64,000 nt of DNA from Semisulcospira habei (GCA_036245525.1 BTPG01000001.1:178493111-178557110), one strand, 5' to 3'. Counted from the stretch's first letter, positions 19,431 to 30,623 are shown. The notes: generated by a model from the letters alone, not told the origin. Made by a program: numbers and translations.

Positions 19431-20159
19431 ATCTTGCCCGCCGTCTCCCCCAGTGAAGAGACTAGCTTCCGCCATGGTGGATGCGCAGTTTTCTGGCAAA
19501 CGTCGCAAGTCGCTCCCTCAGCCAGCTGGCTTCCGGGATCTCGCGGAGGCGATCTCCACACAGCTCCGCCAGGACAGCTTTGGTGGAAACGGGTTTTTTT
19601 TTTACGGATTCCCGGTGGCCCGCAGGGATCAACATGAACTACCGCCAATCTTGGTTCGCGGAACTCTCCCAAGCATTCGCCTAACGCCATGGCGGCGGCC
19701 GTCAACTGTGACCTTGGCGTCGGGACACCCTCCTTCGACTCTGCTTGGATCTAACCAAGACCGTGAAGTCGCAGCTCCGTCATGCCCCATAGGCGGTTCG
19801 CAGCTGTTGGGGACACTTGGCAGACAGTTAAGGAGGCGTCTAAGGATCTTTCGCCCCGACCAGCCGCCGCCCCTCTACGTTTGCTCTCACGCTCCTCTCT
19901 CGTCCGTGGGTCGCGCCCTGCAGTTTACCAGGCCCGCCTCTCGTGCAGCCGTCGGCGCCCGCGGTAGAGATCGCCCCTTGAGGTCCCACATCAGTCCCTC
20001 CCCGCCTCCCGCCCTTCAGCTGGTTTTCCAGTCCCCTCCGCAGGTCTCCCCTTTGGACCCAGGCTCCTCACAATCGGCTCAAGGCAGACGCTCTTCGCGG
20101 AGAAGTGGCGGCCTTGCACAGCAAGGCGGCGAGGAGATAGTCTCCCGGCACGACTCGCT
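19431..20159 (+). other. DIRS inter-ORF / 5' RT region, degenerate
   Basis: No recognisable domain, but the G/C-rich coding-like composition continues and an open frame (19453 onward) runs through it into the RT domain. It probably encodes the N-terminal extension of the DIRS polyprotein. Confidence 0.5.
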
Positions 20160-20896
20160 GGCGTTTCACAGCCGACTGTTCGTCGTCCTCAAGCCAGGCG
20201 GCAAGTGGCGTCCGGTCTTCGACCTCTCGGCGCAAACAAGTTTATTGCGTCGCCGCAATTTCAGATGGAGACTGCCAGGATTCTTTGCGCAGCCGTCCGG
20301 CCGATGGACTTCGCTATCAGCCTCGATCTGGCGGACGCTTATCTGCACGGGCCCATGCATCCGACCTCGCGTCGTTTCTATGCGTGGCCTTCGAAGGGAT
20401 CATCTACCGGTTCCAAGCCCTCCCGTTCAGCCTCAACATCAGTCCCTGGGTTTCCACGAGGCTTCTCGACGGGGGGATGGCCAGCTTCTGACAGTGATCA
20501 TTAAGTCCAGCCTCCATTATCTGGCCGACCTACTGCTGCACAACCAGATCACCACGGCTCTGGAGGAAGACAGAGACGAGCAGCTCACTCTCCTTCGCGG
20601 GCTAGCATTATTGTCATTCCGGGCAAGTCGGATCTCACCCCTTCACGGCGGTTCCTGCATTGAGGGATGGAATTCCTGACCGACCTCAACTTGGGCCGCC
20701 TGCCTTTGGCGCGGCGGCAGAAGATCGCCGATCTCGCCTGGCAGATGGAGCTAGGAGCCTCCTTCTCGGCCAGGGTATAGCTTCAGCTCTTGGGACTACT
20801 CAGCGCGGCAGCGGTTTGTTTCTCCTGGGCAGGCTGTATGCCCGACCTCTTCAGCTCCACCTCCTCCCTTACTGGCGCTCTGACGGATCTGGTTCC
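20160..20896 (+). pseudogene. DIRS reverse transcriptase domain, frameshifted, catalytic Asp lost
   Basis: RT copies DIRS RNA. Motifs appear across three frames: HSRLFVVLKPGGKWRPVFDLS (20165-20230), NKFIASPQFQMETARILCA and ISLDLADAYLHGPMHP (20240-20360), then FEGIIYRFQALPFSLNISPW (20390-20450). The catalytic box reads YLADLL, where the family has YLDDLL, so one metal-binding Asp is replaced by Ala. A further helical thumb-like segment runs to 20890. The 603-bp element then interrupts the frame. The LPFSLNISPWV-type sequence separates it from the LINE RTs nearby. Confidence 0.85.
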
Positions 20897-20906
20897 TGTT
20901 AGTCCG

Positions 20907-21509
20907 TGTTACGTGGTAAAGTTGTAGTCGTAGTATGATAAACACACCAGACGCACGCACGTAAGGTTCTTTTAAATAAACCTCATTCAGCTGCAACCCA
21001 TCGCACGTGGCTTAAGGATGTAGACAATACTGGAGAAACGGTTTCAACAATATTTTAATTCAGCGATGCGATCTCCACACAATGCATTTCCATATGCACC
21101 AACACTGATACAATGTCTCTTCTTCAAATGTCAACACTGGCGACGCAAAGTTCCTCACACAACGTACACCACCGTTACGCTGCGTCTCTCACAATGTACA
21201 CCCTATACGGGCCACGTACCTATGATAAACTGTGTGTCTCTACAACTGACAATGCAAAACAATGTACGCCCGTGCTTCCCAGCACAAAGTTTTTATAGTA
21301 TAAAAACTTTCTATAATAATCTAATGAATTTACACAACGCAACCAATCAGAACGAAACACGTTACTGAAACTCATAAATATTAATAAAAGAAGAACTTTC
21401 TCGAAAAGGTACGTGATGCATAACCATGATAGCTCAAATAAATATCGGATCGTTTCCTACGATTAACACGTGCATGCTCTCACAGGACAACACAACCACA
21501 ATCGTAACA
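20907..21509. mobile_element. 603-bp element with short terminal inverted repeats and an 11-bp target duplication
   Basis: Termini TGTTACG...CGTAACA flank 603 bp with no ORF of note. The flanks CTGTTAGTCCG (20896-20906) and CTGCTAGTCCG (21510-21520) match at 10 of 11 positions, and DIRS coding sequence resumes on the right. A TG...CA end fits a solo LTR, but an 11-bp duplication is too long for one. A Mutator-like or other non-autonomous TIR element is the alternative. Confidence 0.6.
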
Positions 21510-21520
21510 CTGCTAGTCCG

Positions 21521-22480
21521 CCCCCACCTCCAGAATTAGTCGGACCTCGCATGGCTTTCGACGGGCATACCTTTGCACTCCAACCTGGTGGTCCCTCTGC
21601 ACCGGGATGAGGCGCTCACCTCTTACCGGACCTTGTCTCTGCCTTGGGCCCTTTGGCCTCGGGACTTCGCGGACAAACACATGAACTGGCTAGAGTTGAA
21701 GGCGGTGTGGTTGGCCCTCGTCTCCTGGCAGGAGAAGCTGACCCACCAGGAGGTCCTCATACTTTCGGACGACTCGACAGTGGTGGTCTACATTCAGAAC
21801 CAGGGGGGGAGGGGGGGGGGCACTCGCTCGCCCTCCCTGTGCGTCCTACTGTACCATCCTTCGCTCTGGTGCAGGGACCGGGGCTTTGCTCTTTGAGCCC
21901 GCCACTTCCCGGGCCACCTGAGCGTGGTCGCAGACACCCTGTCCCGCCGCGGACAGCTTCTCCACACGGAGTGGTCCCTGCGCCCAGACATCTTGCCTTA
22001 TCTGCTAGCGATGGGAGACGCCTCTAGTCGACCTGTTTGTCACCAGGTGGAACATCCAACTACCGATGTTTGTCTCTCCCGTTCCGGACTCGCTCGTCTG
22101 GGCGGTGGACGCATTCTCCATCCCTTGGGACGGCTTGATCGCGTATGCCTGACCTCCGTCAGTACTGGTGCCGAAGATACTATGGAAATTGCAGGAAGGC
22201 TCCACGGTTGTCCTGTTGGTGGCCCCTCTTCAGCAGGACCAAGAGCTGGACCTCGGACCTGCTCGCTCTAGCTACGGACCCGCCCTTGGAGCTCCCCACC
22301 CCGCCGTCGATGCGCTCTTCCACCCTTGCCCGGAGCGACTCCTCCTACACGCCTGGAGGTTGTCCGGCAAGCCCTCACCGATAGAGGTTCTCGGATGCGG
22401 CAGCCCGCAGACTGTCTACCCGGAAGGTCTACGAAGGCAAGTGGAGGGTCTTCCAGTCGTGGTGCGCCACCCAGCGGCTC
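21521..22480 (+). pseudogene. DIRS RNase H and connecting region
   Basis: RNase H removes the RNA strand. The frame 21573-21810 has MNWLELKAVWLALVSW and LILSDDSTVVVYIQNQGG, the DIRS/Ty3-type RNase H core. G-runs at 21807-21818 cause a frame change. VVADTLSRRG (21924-21953) and TEWSLRP follow, then a DIRS-specific segment including WKLQEGSTVVLLVAPLQQDQ (22180-22240). At least four frame changes. The region leads into the recombinase. Confidence 0.8.
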
Positions 22481-23155
22481 TCCCCCCCCCCCAACCCCGC
22501 TCCCCCCCCCCCCCCACGCATTTAACTACCTCCAACTGCCGGAATCCTTCCTGTGGCTCGTCGATGACCAAGGCTTAGCGCCTAATACCATCAAGGGTTA
22601 TCGCGCCATGCTTGCAGACACTTACCGCCACTTGGGCATCCCGGATCCGGGCGCTTGCAAAGATCTCTCGGGCCGTTTGGCTCATTTTAAACTCCGACGT
22701 CCAGTCTCTCGTTCTCTCATACCTTGGTGGGTCCTCGCCTGGGTATTGACGTGGCTAAATTTGGATAGCTTCGAACCCCTGCCTTGGCACGGTTCTCTGG
22801 CTTGACCCGGAAAACATGTTTTCTCCTGGCCCTTGCCACGGCGTCCCGCGTGAGCGAGCTTCATGCGCTCTCGGTACGCCCAGCGGGTTTGCAGTTCGAA
22901 CGGTTGGCTCAGCTCAGCTCAGCTGCTCACCGACCCGTCCTTCCTGGCCAAGAATCGACTGCCCTCGGCTGTGCCCCAGATGCTGACCATACGTCCGCTC
23001 AGAGGAATGGATCCTTCCAGTGGGGCGCCGCAACAGGTTCCGGTCAGGGCACTAAGGTTTTACTTGTGTCGCGCAAAGCCGCGCCGCCTCGGCCGCTCCC
23101 GCCTGTTCCTACCGCTTTTCCAGGCAGGCTGGATATTTGACCCAGACAGTTTGTC
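22481..23155 (+). pseudogene. DIRS tyrosine recombinase, N-terminal and core part, interrupted by LINE B
   Basis: Tyrosine recombinases integrate the circular DIRS DNA. The frame carries YLQLPESFLWLVDDQGLAP and NTIKGYRAMLADTYRHLGIP (SAM-like core-binding domain, 22530-22640), then SGLTRKTCFLLALATASRVS with ELHALS (22790-22875), which holds the first catalytic Arg. The coding stops at the LINE B insertion, with target duplication CCAGACAGTTTGTC at 23142-23155, and resumes at 29206. Confidence 0.85.
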
Positions 23156-23236
23156 GCCTACCCGGCACCGGCCTCCACGTGGCGTAGGTGGGTAGTCCGC
23201 TCAGTCCCTGACTGAGTGGGCTAGCGGACGGGTGCC
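23156..23236 (+). ncRNA. Candidate HDV-like self-cleaving ribozyme at the LINE 5' end (copy B)
   Basis: The element starts with G, and the first 81 nt fit the nested double-pseudoknot order. P1 is GCCTAC (23156-23161) with GTAGGT (23184-23189), a G-U at the cleavage-site pair. P2 is GGCACC (23164-23169) with GGTGCC (23231-23236). P3 is GCC/GGC (23171-23173 / 23181-23183) closing a 7-nt loop TCCACGT. The CC of that loop can pair with GG (23190-23191) as P1.1. P4 is a 10-bp stem (23196-23205 / 23211-23220). The P4-P2 joining strand (CTAGCGGAC...) is longer than usual, so this is a candidate only. Confidence 0.5.
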
Positions 23237-23830
23237 ATCTTTGTCCAGGATTAGGACTTGATGTCAGCAGATATGTTGTTCAGCCTTTTCACTGGTCCGG
23301 TTTTTAAGGAGCTGTGCTAACCTAGGTCGTACCATGTTGGATTGGTCCTTAAAAATACTCGTGACTTTTTGGTCCTTTGGATCCCAAGTGTTTGCCGTGC
23401 TTGGAGACCCGTGTCGGGGGAGAAAAGGATCCTGGTGGCTGAGGTTCCCTTTGGGCTGCGGCTCACTGGTGCCAACACTCCACTTCGGCCTTGACTTCTA
23501 CCTAAACGGGAGGCTAGTCGTACCGGCCTAGTCAATCGGCTCTTGTCACGTTGAGCCCTATCCCACTGTTGACATGCGGGTTGCTATACGGAGCACCATG
23601 CTATAGCTTCTGCTGCTGATTAGGTGCTTTACACCAGTATTCCCCTGCATTCAACGGTGTGATAGAAGGCGGTGGCTCAAACGGTTCAATCGGGCTTACC
23701 CCCTTGAGTATATCTTTCGGGCAGTCTCCATTGTGCGTCGGCTGGAGACCCGCCGACAGTTGCACTTTCCCTTGTTGGGCTCGGTGGCGGGCGGGGACCC
23801 CCGGGGGATGAATATCTCTACTAATATAAT

Positions 23831-25271
23831 ATGGATAAAACCAAAAAACCAAAACTAGCACAGAAACGGCGCATAGACACCGACATTGCACATGACAGTG
23901 ATTCAGACTGTGAGGAAGCGACGCCTCAGGCGTCGGCCGTATGGCCTCGCTTCCTCATTGTCCATAGCAAGGTGAAGGAGAAACCAGTTACCAAGCTGCA
24001 TCCTTTTCTGGTGGGGGAGACCCTCAGGAGCCGTGTTGGCAGGCCTGACGCCCAGCGCCTCAGGTCTGGTGACTTGCTGGTGGAGTGCCGTACTCGGGCA
24101 CACTCCAGCGGGCTACTGGGGCTCTCTTCCATCGGAGACACTCCTGTGGAAGTCACACCCCACAAAACTATGAATTCGTCAAGAGGTGTAATCAAAGATC
24201 AAGCTTTGGCAGAACTGTCAGAAGATGAACTTGTAAGGAACCTTAAGTCTCAGGGGGTGACTTGCGTCAGGCGCTTCGCTTCCAAGCGAGGTGGTGGGGA
24301 GATCCGTCTCCCTACCATCATCCTGACGTTTGGCACCCCCACCCCTCCTACTACCATCTGGGGAGGTTACTACTCCCTGAGAGTGAAAAAGTACGTCCCT
24401 CTTCCCCTCCGGTGCTTTAAGTGCCAAAAGTATGGCCATGGGCAGAAGACATGCCGTCAGGCAGAGGCTTCATGCGCCCGTTGCACTAGGCCCGGACACT
24501 CTGCTGAGTCCTGCACAGCCACCCCCCTGTGTGTGAATTGCCAGGGGGCGCATATGGCTTCGGATAAGAAATGCCCTCGTTGGATATCCGAGTGCAAGAT
24601 TCAGCAGGTGCGTGTGGAGAAGGGGCTGTCCTTTCTGGATGCCAAAAAAACTGGTTGAAGGCCCTGGTGCAGCTGCGGCTGCCCCAACCTCTAACACCTC
24701 AGTGTATACTTTTAGTGCAGCGGTGGCAGGCAAGCGCCCCACTAAAGACTTTTCATGTCAGACCCCAACTTCTTGGTTGGGGGCGGAGCCTCGGCTCATC
24801 TCGCCCCTGGAGAGTAACCCTCCTCCGGTGGTGACAAGGAGCCAGGGAACGCAGAAGGCGGACACTGCCGGTCCGGTTGTGCCGCCTTCTGTTGCCCCTA
24901 AGCCTCAGCCCCCACCCAAACCTGTTAGTCAGTCAACTCCAAAGGCTTCTGGCTCTGGTCAGCCTTCTAAGGCCGCTAACTCTAGCGGCAGGAACGCTGC
25001 CCAGGACCAGAAGTCTAAGAAATCTATGGGACCGCTGTGCGCACGGGCCCAGAAGGGGAACACAGATGTGCCCCTTCAAAACAAATATGCTGCACTGGAG
25101 GAGCGGATGGAGGGAGTGGAAGTTGTTGTTGCTGATGCTGCGGCAGCTCCACCCCCTTCCTCTCCGAAGAACCAGAGGAGGCCCGGGAGCCGGCCCCCCT
25201 CTGTTTCTTCAACTCCTTCCAAGGTAAAGGAAAAAGGGGGGAAAAACTCCTTACCCCCAGATCAGACTTAA
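23831..25271 (+). pseudogene. LINE copy B ORF1, one frameshift
   Basis: This copy shows the true start, MDKTKKPKLAQKRRIDTD at 23831, shared with copies C and D. The N-terminal part is lysine-rich and then acidic (HDSDSDCEEATPQAS). The three CCHC knuckles lie at about 24412-24575. The frame breaks at an A7 run (24644-24650), where copy C has A6, and continues to TAA at 25271. Full length would be about 479 aa. Two bases separate the stop from ORF2. Confidence 0.92.
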
Positions 25272-25273
25272 TC

Positions 25274-28200
25274 ATGGACTCTTTGCTTCAGTGGAATTGT
25301 CGTGGTTTTCGAGCTAACTTTGAGGAATTACGTCTTTTAGTCAAGTTCTATAACCCCTCAGTCATATCTCTTCAGGAGACTTACCTGAAGACTTCTGACC
25401 CTGTGTCTTTTAATGGTTTTAATGTTATACATAAAGGCTCTGATTCGGAGAGGCGCTCGGGTGGAGCGGCTCTTCTCATTAGTAGCCAAATTTTATGTAG
25501 CCCCGTTAGCGTCGACACCTGTATTCAGGCTGTCGCTGCTCGGGTTACCTTAAAAAAGACCATAACCATATGCAGTATTTACCTGCCACCATCACTGCGG
25601 GTCTGTAGCAATGATATTTTTCACTTAGTAGATCAACTGCCCCCTCCCTTTATTCTCATGGGGGATTTTAACGGTCATGCTCACCTTTGGGGTAGTGACC
25701 ACTATGATGGCAGAGGTCAGATGTTAGAAGATGTTTTTTCTCAACTTAACCTATGTGTCTTTAACGATGGCTCACCTACATACTCTAACTCAGGTTCCGG
25801 ATCTAGTTCTGTTCTAGACCTCACTGTGTGTGATCCTTCTCTCATGCTGGACTTTGACTGGAAGGTTCACGACGACCTGTGTGGTAGTGACCACTTCCCA
25901 GTAGTCCTGTCATCGGTCAGCTGTGAGGAGGATTCGCCGGTGGGGCGCTGGAATCTCAAGAAAGCTAACTGGTCTCTGTTTGCCTCTCTCTGTCAGTCTC
26001 GTCTTACAGAGGAGGTGGTCATGTCAGCTGAAGAACCTGTTTCTTGTTTTACTTCTATTTTGTTGGAGGTTGCAGGTGAAACCATCCCTAGAACTTCCAC
26101 ATCACTCCCTCGGAAGCCGAGAGTACCATGGTTCAATGAAGAGTGCCGCAAGGCCCAAACAATGCGCAAATCTGCTCAGCGACGTGCATTTCGTAATCCG
26201 TCGCAAGCAAATATTTTAACCTTTAAAAGACAGCGGGCGAAAGCCCGTTATATTTTTAAACGTGAACGCCGTGCTTCCTGGAGACGCTTCGTCTCATCTT
26301 TATCTTCTAGGACTCCGTCCCAAAACGTCTGGAAGGCTGTTCGAAGAATTAGGGGCAGGGGTGGCTCGGCTTCTGTCGGCCATCTTAGAGATGGTGCCAG
26401 TTTGGTCACAGATAAAAAGGCTGTGGCCAATTTACTTGCCTCCACCATTGCCCATAATTCTTCAACAGAGCATTATTCACCTTTCTTCCAGAGAGAGAAG
26501 GAGAAGCGAGAATCTTGTGCTTGTGATTTTATATCGGATAACTTGGAAGACTATAATGCCCCTTTTACGTTTTCAGAATTGCAGCAAGCCATGCAGAAAT
26601 GTACTGACTCTGCTGCTGGATTAGATACCATCCATTATCAGCTCATAACACATCTGCCTGAGGATTCACTCCTTGTACTTCTCAAGGCCTTTAACCATAT
26701 CTGGATAACCGGTCATTTTCCGCCATCTTGGCGCCAGGCTGTGGTTGTGCCAATTCCCAAGCCGGGTAAGGATCCTTCCGACCCGGGCAACTACCGGCCA
26801 ATAGCTTTGACATCATGTTTATGTAAAACTATGGAACGCTTGGTCAACGCCCGACTGGTGTGGCATCTTGAGTCACAGGGTCTCATCACAGACCTCCAGT
26901 GCGGTTTCCGGCGCTTCCGTAGTACAACTAACCATCTAGTCCGCTTTGAGTCTTTTATCCGAGATGCTTTTGTCAACAAGCAGCATGTCTATGCAATTTT
27001 CTTTGATCTTGAAAAGGCATATGACACTACCTGGAAGCATGGTATAATGTCTGATTTGTCGGACATGGGTTTTAAAGGGCATCTGCCCGTTTTTATTCAC
27101 AATTTTTTGTCCAACAGGTCGTTCCATGTCCGTGTGGGCTCCACCCTCTCCGACTCCTTTGAACAGGAGATGGGTGTCCCGCAGGGCAGTATTCTATCTC
27201 CTGTTTTATTTAGCATTAAAATAAATAACATTGTAAAGGCCGTCAAGGATGATTCTGAATGCTCTTTGTTTGTGGACGACTTTGCTTTGTGTGCACGAGG
27301 TCGAGGACTTGCGTCCCTTGAGAGGCGCTTGCAGCTGTGCGTTGATCGCATCCAGGGGTGGGTGTCTCTCAATGGATTCAGATTCTCGCCCTCCAAGACA
27401 GTCTGTGTGCATTTTACTAACCAGACGAAATTTTTTCCAGAACCTAGCCTGAGCATTGCTGGAGTGCCAATTAAGGTGGCTGAAGAGGCTAAGTTTTTGG
27501 GGGTCATCTTTGACAAAAGATTGACCTTCTGCAACCATGTTAACTACCTTAGAACCTCTTGTCGGAAGGCCCTCGACATTCTTCGTGTCGTTGGTCGTAC
27601 TGACTGGGGTGCAGACCGCATCGTCTTACTTCGACTGTACCGGGCCCTTGTTCGGTCCAAACTGGATTACGGCTCTGTGGTATATGGCTCGGCTTCCAAG
27701 TCTGTTCTGCAGCGTCTGAACACAATTCACCATCAAGGTCTGCGCATATGTCTGGGAGCCTTCAGGACATCTCCAGTTCCTAGTCTGTATGCAGAGGCAG
27801 GGGAGCCTTCTCTCAGGCTCCGCCGCATCCGCCTCATGCTCAGCTACGTTCTGAAGCTGAAGGCCCATCCAGAAAATCCTGCCTATGATTGTGTTTTTAA
27901 CCCGTCGTTTGCAGAGATTTACGATGCCCATCCGGGAGCTGTCCGTCCACTTTCCTTCCGTGTCCGACCTCATCTGCAGGCGGCCGGAGTGGACCTGGAC
28001 AAAGTTTCGGAATCTCTGCAACACGTCACTCCACCCTGGCTACTACCAGTTCCTGACATCTTGCTGGACTTGACTGCCCACAAGAAGGATTGTACTCCAC
28101 CAGCCATATACCAACAGAGCCTCAATGAACTCCTTTCAATTTTCCTGGCTATTGTCGTCTTTATACGGATGGGTCCAAGTCTGAGGATGGAAGAGTGGCT

Positions 28201-28965
28201 GCGGCTGCAGTGTCCTCTCGCCATCCTAGACGCCCATTTAAGCTCCGTCTCCCTGACCATTCCTCTGTATTTAGTACAGAACTGCAGGCCATTCTGCTAG
28301 CTCTCAAGCATGCCTATCAGTCTCGGGAAAGGAACTTCCTGATTCTGTCTGACTCTCTTTCTGCCCTGCAGGCCCTTCAGGGCGCGGGAACAGACCATCC
28401 ACTGCTGGTGCAGATTAGAGAGCTCTACGCGGACTTGATGAAGGAATATTATGACATCATTTTTATTTGGGTCCCAGGCCATGTGGGCATCGAAGGCAAC
28501 AGAATCGCAGATTCTGCTGCCAACAGTGCCCGCAGTGACCCTGTCCCTGACATACAGACTGTCTATAGTGATTTTAAACCTGTTATTAGTGCGTACATAG
28601 CCCGCGAGTGGCAGTCCGAGTGGGACAAAGAGGAAGGGAACAAGCTTCATGAAGCTCTTCCTAAGTTGTCTGACAGTCTACCTTTCCGCTGCGGCAGCCG
28701 CCGTGAGGAGACTGTCCTTGCTCGGCTCCACATCGGGCACACATATGTTACGCACTCTTACTTACTTAAACAGGATGAGCGTCCATGGTGTTTTGCCTGT
28801 GATGAGCAGTTTTCTGTTCGACACTTTTTGCTGTATTGTGCTGACCTCATTGACACCAGATATAAACACTTCACAGCAGACTCCTTGAAGGTTTTGTTCC
28901 GGGATGTTCCCCCGGACAAAATCTTCAATTTTTTGAGAGAATGCAATATTTTTAACAAGATCTGA
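25274..28965 (+). pseudogene. LINE copy B ORF2 (endonuclease-RT-RNase H), one frameshift
   Basis: It has the same domain order as copy A. The first 1,008 codons are open through endonuclease, RT (FVDDF) and into the start of RNase H. One T is missing in a T-run (28140-28143; copy C has five T), after which the RNase H frame (LSDSLSAL, WVPGHVGIEGNRIAD) and the C-terminal CCHC motif continue to TGA at 28965. All catalytic residues are present. With one base restored in each ORF this copy would look coding-competent. Confidence 0.93.
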
Positions 28966-29205
28966 GCATTCATAGACTATGTAAATTTTTTTATTTGCCC
29001 TTTTTGAGAGTCTGTAGACGTTTCTTTTCCAGACATGTGCGACATTTTAGCCTGAGATTTTTAATCTATATTTACATCTTGTCTTAAGACCTTGCTTTTA
29101 GTCTGGCTGACCAGATTTTTACCCATCCCGCCGTGAGATGGCCTTAGTCGCCTGCTCGGCGTTAAACCCAAATAACTAACTAACTAACTAACCAGACAGT
29201 TTGTC

Positions 29206-29484
29206 CTGGCTGTGGTGGGTGATTCGATCGGCCTACAAAGACCTCTCCCCGGACGGGGATAGACGGTTACAGATCCGTGCGCACGAAGTATGAGCAGTGG
29301 CCACAAGCGCAGCTTTGACCGCTACTGCTTGATTAAGAACATTGCGATGGCAGTAGGCGAGCAGGCAGACTCCATCTTTGCCCGCTTCTACCTCCGCGAC
29401 CTATCCGGCCAGCGTGACTCCCTGGCCTTGGTGGGCGACATCTCTGCGGCCCAGCTCTCCCTCCGCGCGCCGCAGGCGCCTTAG
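29206..29484 (+). pseudogene. DIRS tyrosine recombinase, C-terminal catalytic part
   Basis: It continues the recombinase interrupted by LINE B. One frame gives RAHEV-AVATSAALTATA (about 29278-29330), with the His and the region of the second Arg, but has in-frame stops. The neighbouring frame gives IFARFYLRDLSGQ (about 29370-29410), whose Tyr is the probable nucleophile. A frame change lies between them. It ends at TAG 29482-29484, shortly before the internal complementary region. Confidence 0.75.
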
Positions 29485-29586
29485 GCACGTCCTAGCTGAA
29501 ATCATCAGGAGTTCTTTCTGTGCGCTTGCGGGGGTGTTAATTACTGAGGGTAACGGGGCGGCACCCGCCTCCTCTTCGTGATTCTT

Positions 29587-29690
29587 CCATATAGTAATGC
29601 CATCGGTAATGTATTTTGAGAAAACAAATGAATTTTTTCTAAAATGTATTTTTTTTTAAAAATACTTACCGATGGCATTACTCGGATCTC
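29587..29690. repeat. DIRS inverted junction / internal complementary region
   Basis: CCATATAGTAATGCCATCGG (29587-29606) faces CCGATGGCATTACT (29672-29685) in inverted orientation across an A/T-rich spacer of about 65 bp. It looks like two element termini joined tip to tip, as expected for the internal complementary region that templates circle closure in DIRS elements. Confidence 0.65.
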
Positions 29691-29710
29691 CCTCCTGCCC
29701 CGCTTGCCGC

Positions 29711-29902
29711 TTTGGCTAAGTGTGAAACTGCCGGGCTTTCGCCCTATGGCACTCGGCCGGATAGGGTGGTAAGGGGAGGCCACCCGTGCTCCTATGCATG
29801 GATCCCCGGTGTCTCCTCCACAGTTGTGTAGGGGACACAACTTGGCTTAGACTGAAATCTGTAGGCTATATAGAGTGTATTCCATATAGTAATGCCATCG
29901 GT
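29711..29902 (+). repeat. DIRS right inverted terminal repeat
   Basis: It is the reverse complement of 16681-16870 and ends ATAGTAATGCCATCGGTAAG. The outer 20 bp also match the internal copy at 29587. Confidence 0.92.
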
Positions 29903-30500
29903 AAGTATTTTTTTAAAAAAATACATTTTAGAAAAAAAAATTTTTTTTGTTTTTGTTTTGTTGTTGTTGTCAGTCATGCTGCAATTCAGAGTCTCAGAGG
30001 ACGAAGGTTTGTTACTTGCAGTCCATGAGTTAATTAATTCAGGGACCTTAACCCTTTGTCAGTAGCGGTATTTGTCATGATGATTCCTGCTGGATAAAAT
30101 GCTACTGATAGCCAAAGGGTTAAAAAGTGAGAAAGAGCTGCTTCATGAATTGTACACATACCAAGGGGAATTACTCAGCGCTGGACAGACAAACAGTTTC
30201 AGCGCTGGACAGACAAACAGTTAGTGCCCCTGCCCCCGCCTATCAGGCACCCAATCGCTAGCCCACAGAGAAATACGCAGGTAGAACAAGACGATCATCT
30301 ACATCCTCAAAAAGGATGCATCAGGTCTCGCCTATAACCCATGTCTTTCTCCGGAACTTGGGAAGTAGGCAGGAGAAACATACATACACAAACACGAAGG
30401 TGCGCTACTAAATGTGGTCGGGTAAATACCCTGAATTCCCACAGTAGATGCACAAGACAATACACAACAATGTAACGATACAAGTTTGCCTCGAGAATAC

Positions 30501-30623
30501 TCACAAACCAGATAGGTGAGGCTAGTGCTGGCAGAATTGTGCACATACCAAGGGTGTATTAGGTGCAGCCCTGAGTATGTGTACAATTCTGCCAGCGCTA
30601 GCCTCGCCTATCTGGTTTGTTAG
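30501..30623. repeat. Long hairpin: about 48-nt arms with a 26-nt loop
   Basis: The left arm (30501-30548, beginning TCACAAACCAGATAGGTGAG) and right arm (30575-30623, ending CGCCTATCTGGTTTGTTAG) are inverted repeats with a few mismatches. The size suggests a small foldback element. A 20-bp copy of its left edge occurs at 55961-55980. Confidence 0.75.

Larger units (their letters stand above)
23156..29191 (+). mobile_element. LINE copy B, full length
   Basis: The complete element is 6,036 bp, flanked by a perfect 14-bp target-site duplication (23142-23155 and 29192-29205) and inserted in the DIRS recombinase gene. 5' UTR 23156-23830, ORF1 23831-25271, ORF2 25274-28965, 3' UTR 28966-29175, (TAAC)n tail. 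It is nearly identical to copy C. Breaks: one extra A in ORF1 and one missing T in ORF2. Confidence 0.96.
16681..29902 (+). mobile_element. DIRS-type tyrosine-recombinase retrotransposon, decayed, with three insertions
   Basis: The order is left inverted terminal repeat, Cys-rich gag-like ORF1, RT, RNase H, a DIRS-specific linker, tyrosine recombinase, an internal complementary region and the right inverted terminal repeat. DIRS elements replicate through a circular intermediate and integrate with a tyrosine recombinase, so no target-site duplication is expected. Interruptions are a SINE (18200-18590), a 603-bp TIR element (20907-21509) and LINE B (23156-29191). Without them the element is about 6.2 kb. 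Many frameshifts and a mutated RT active site show it is dead. Confidence 0.88.
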
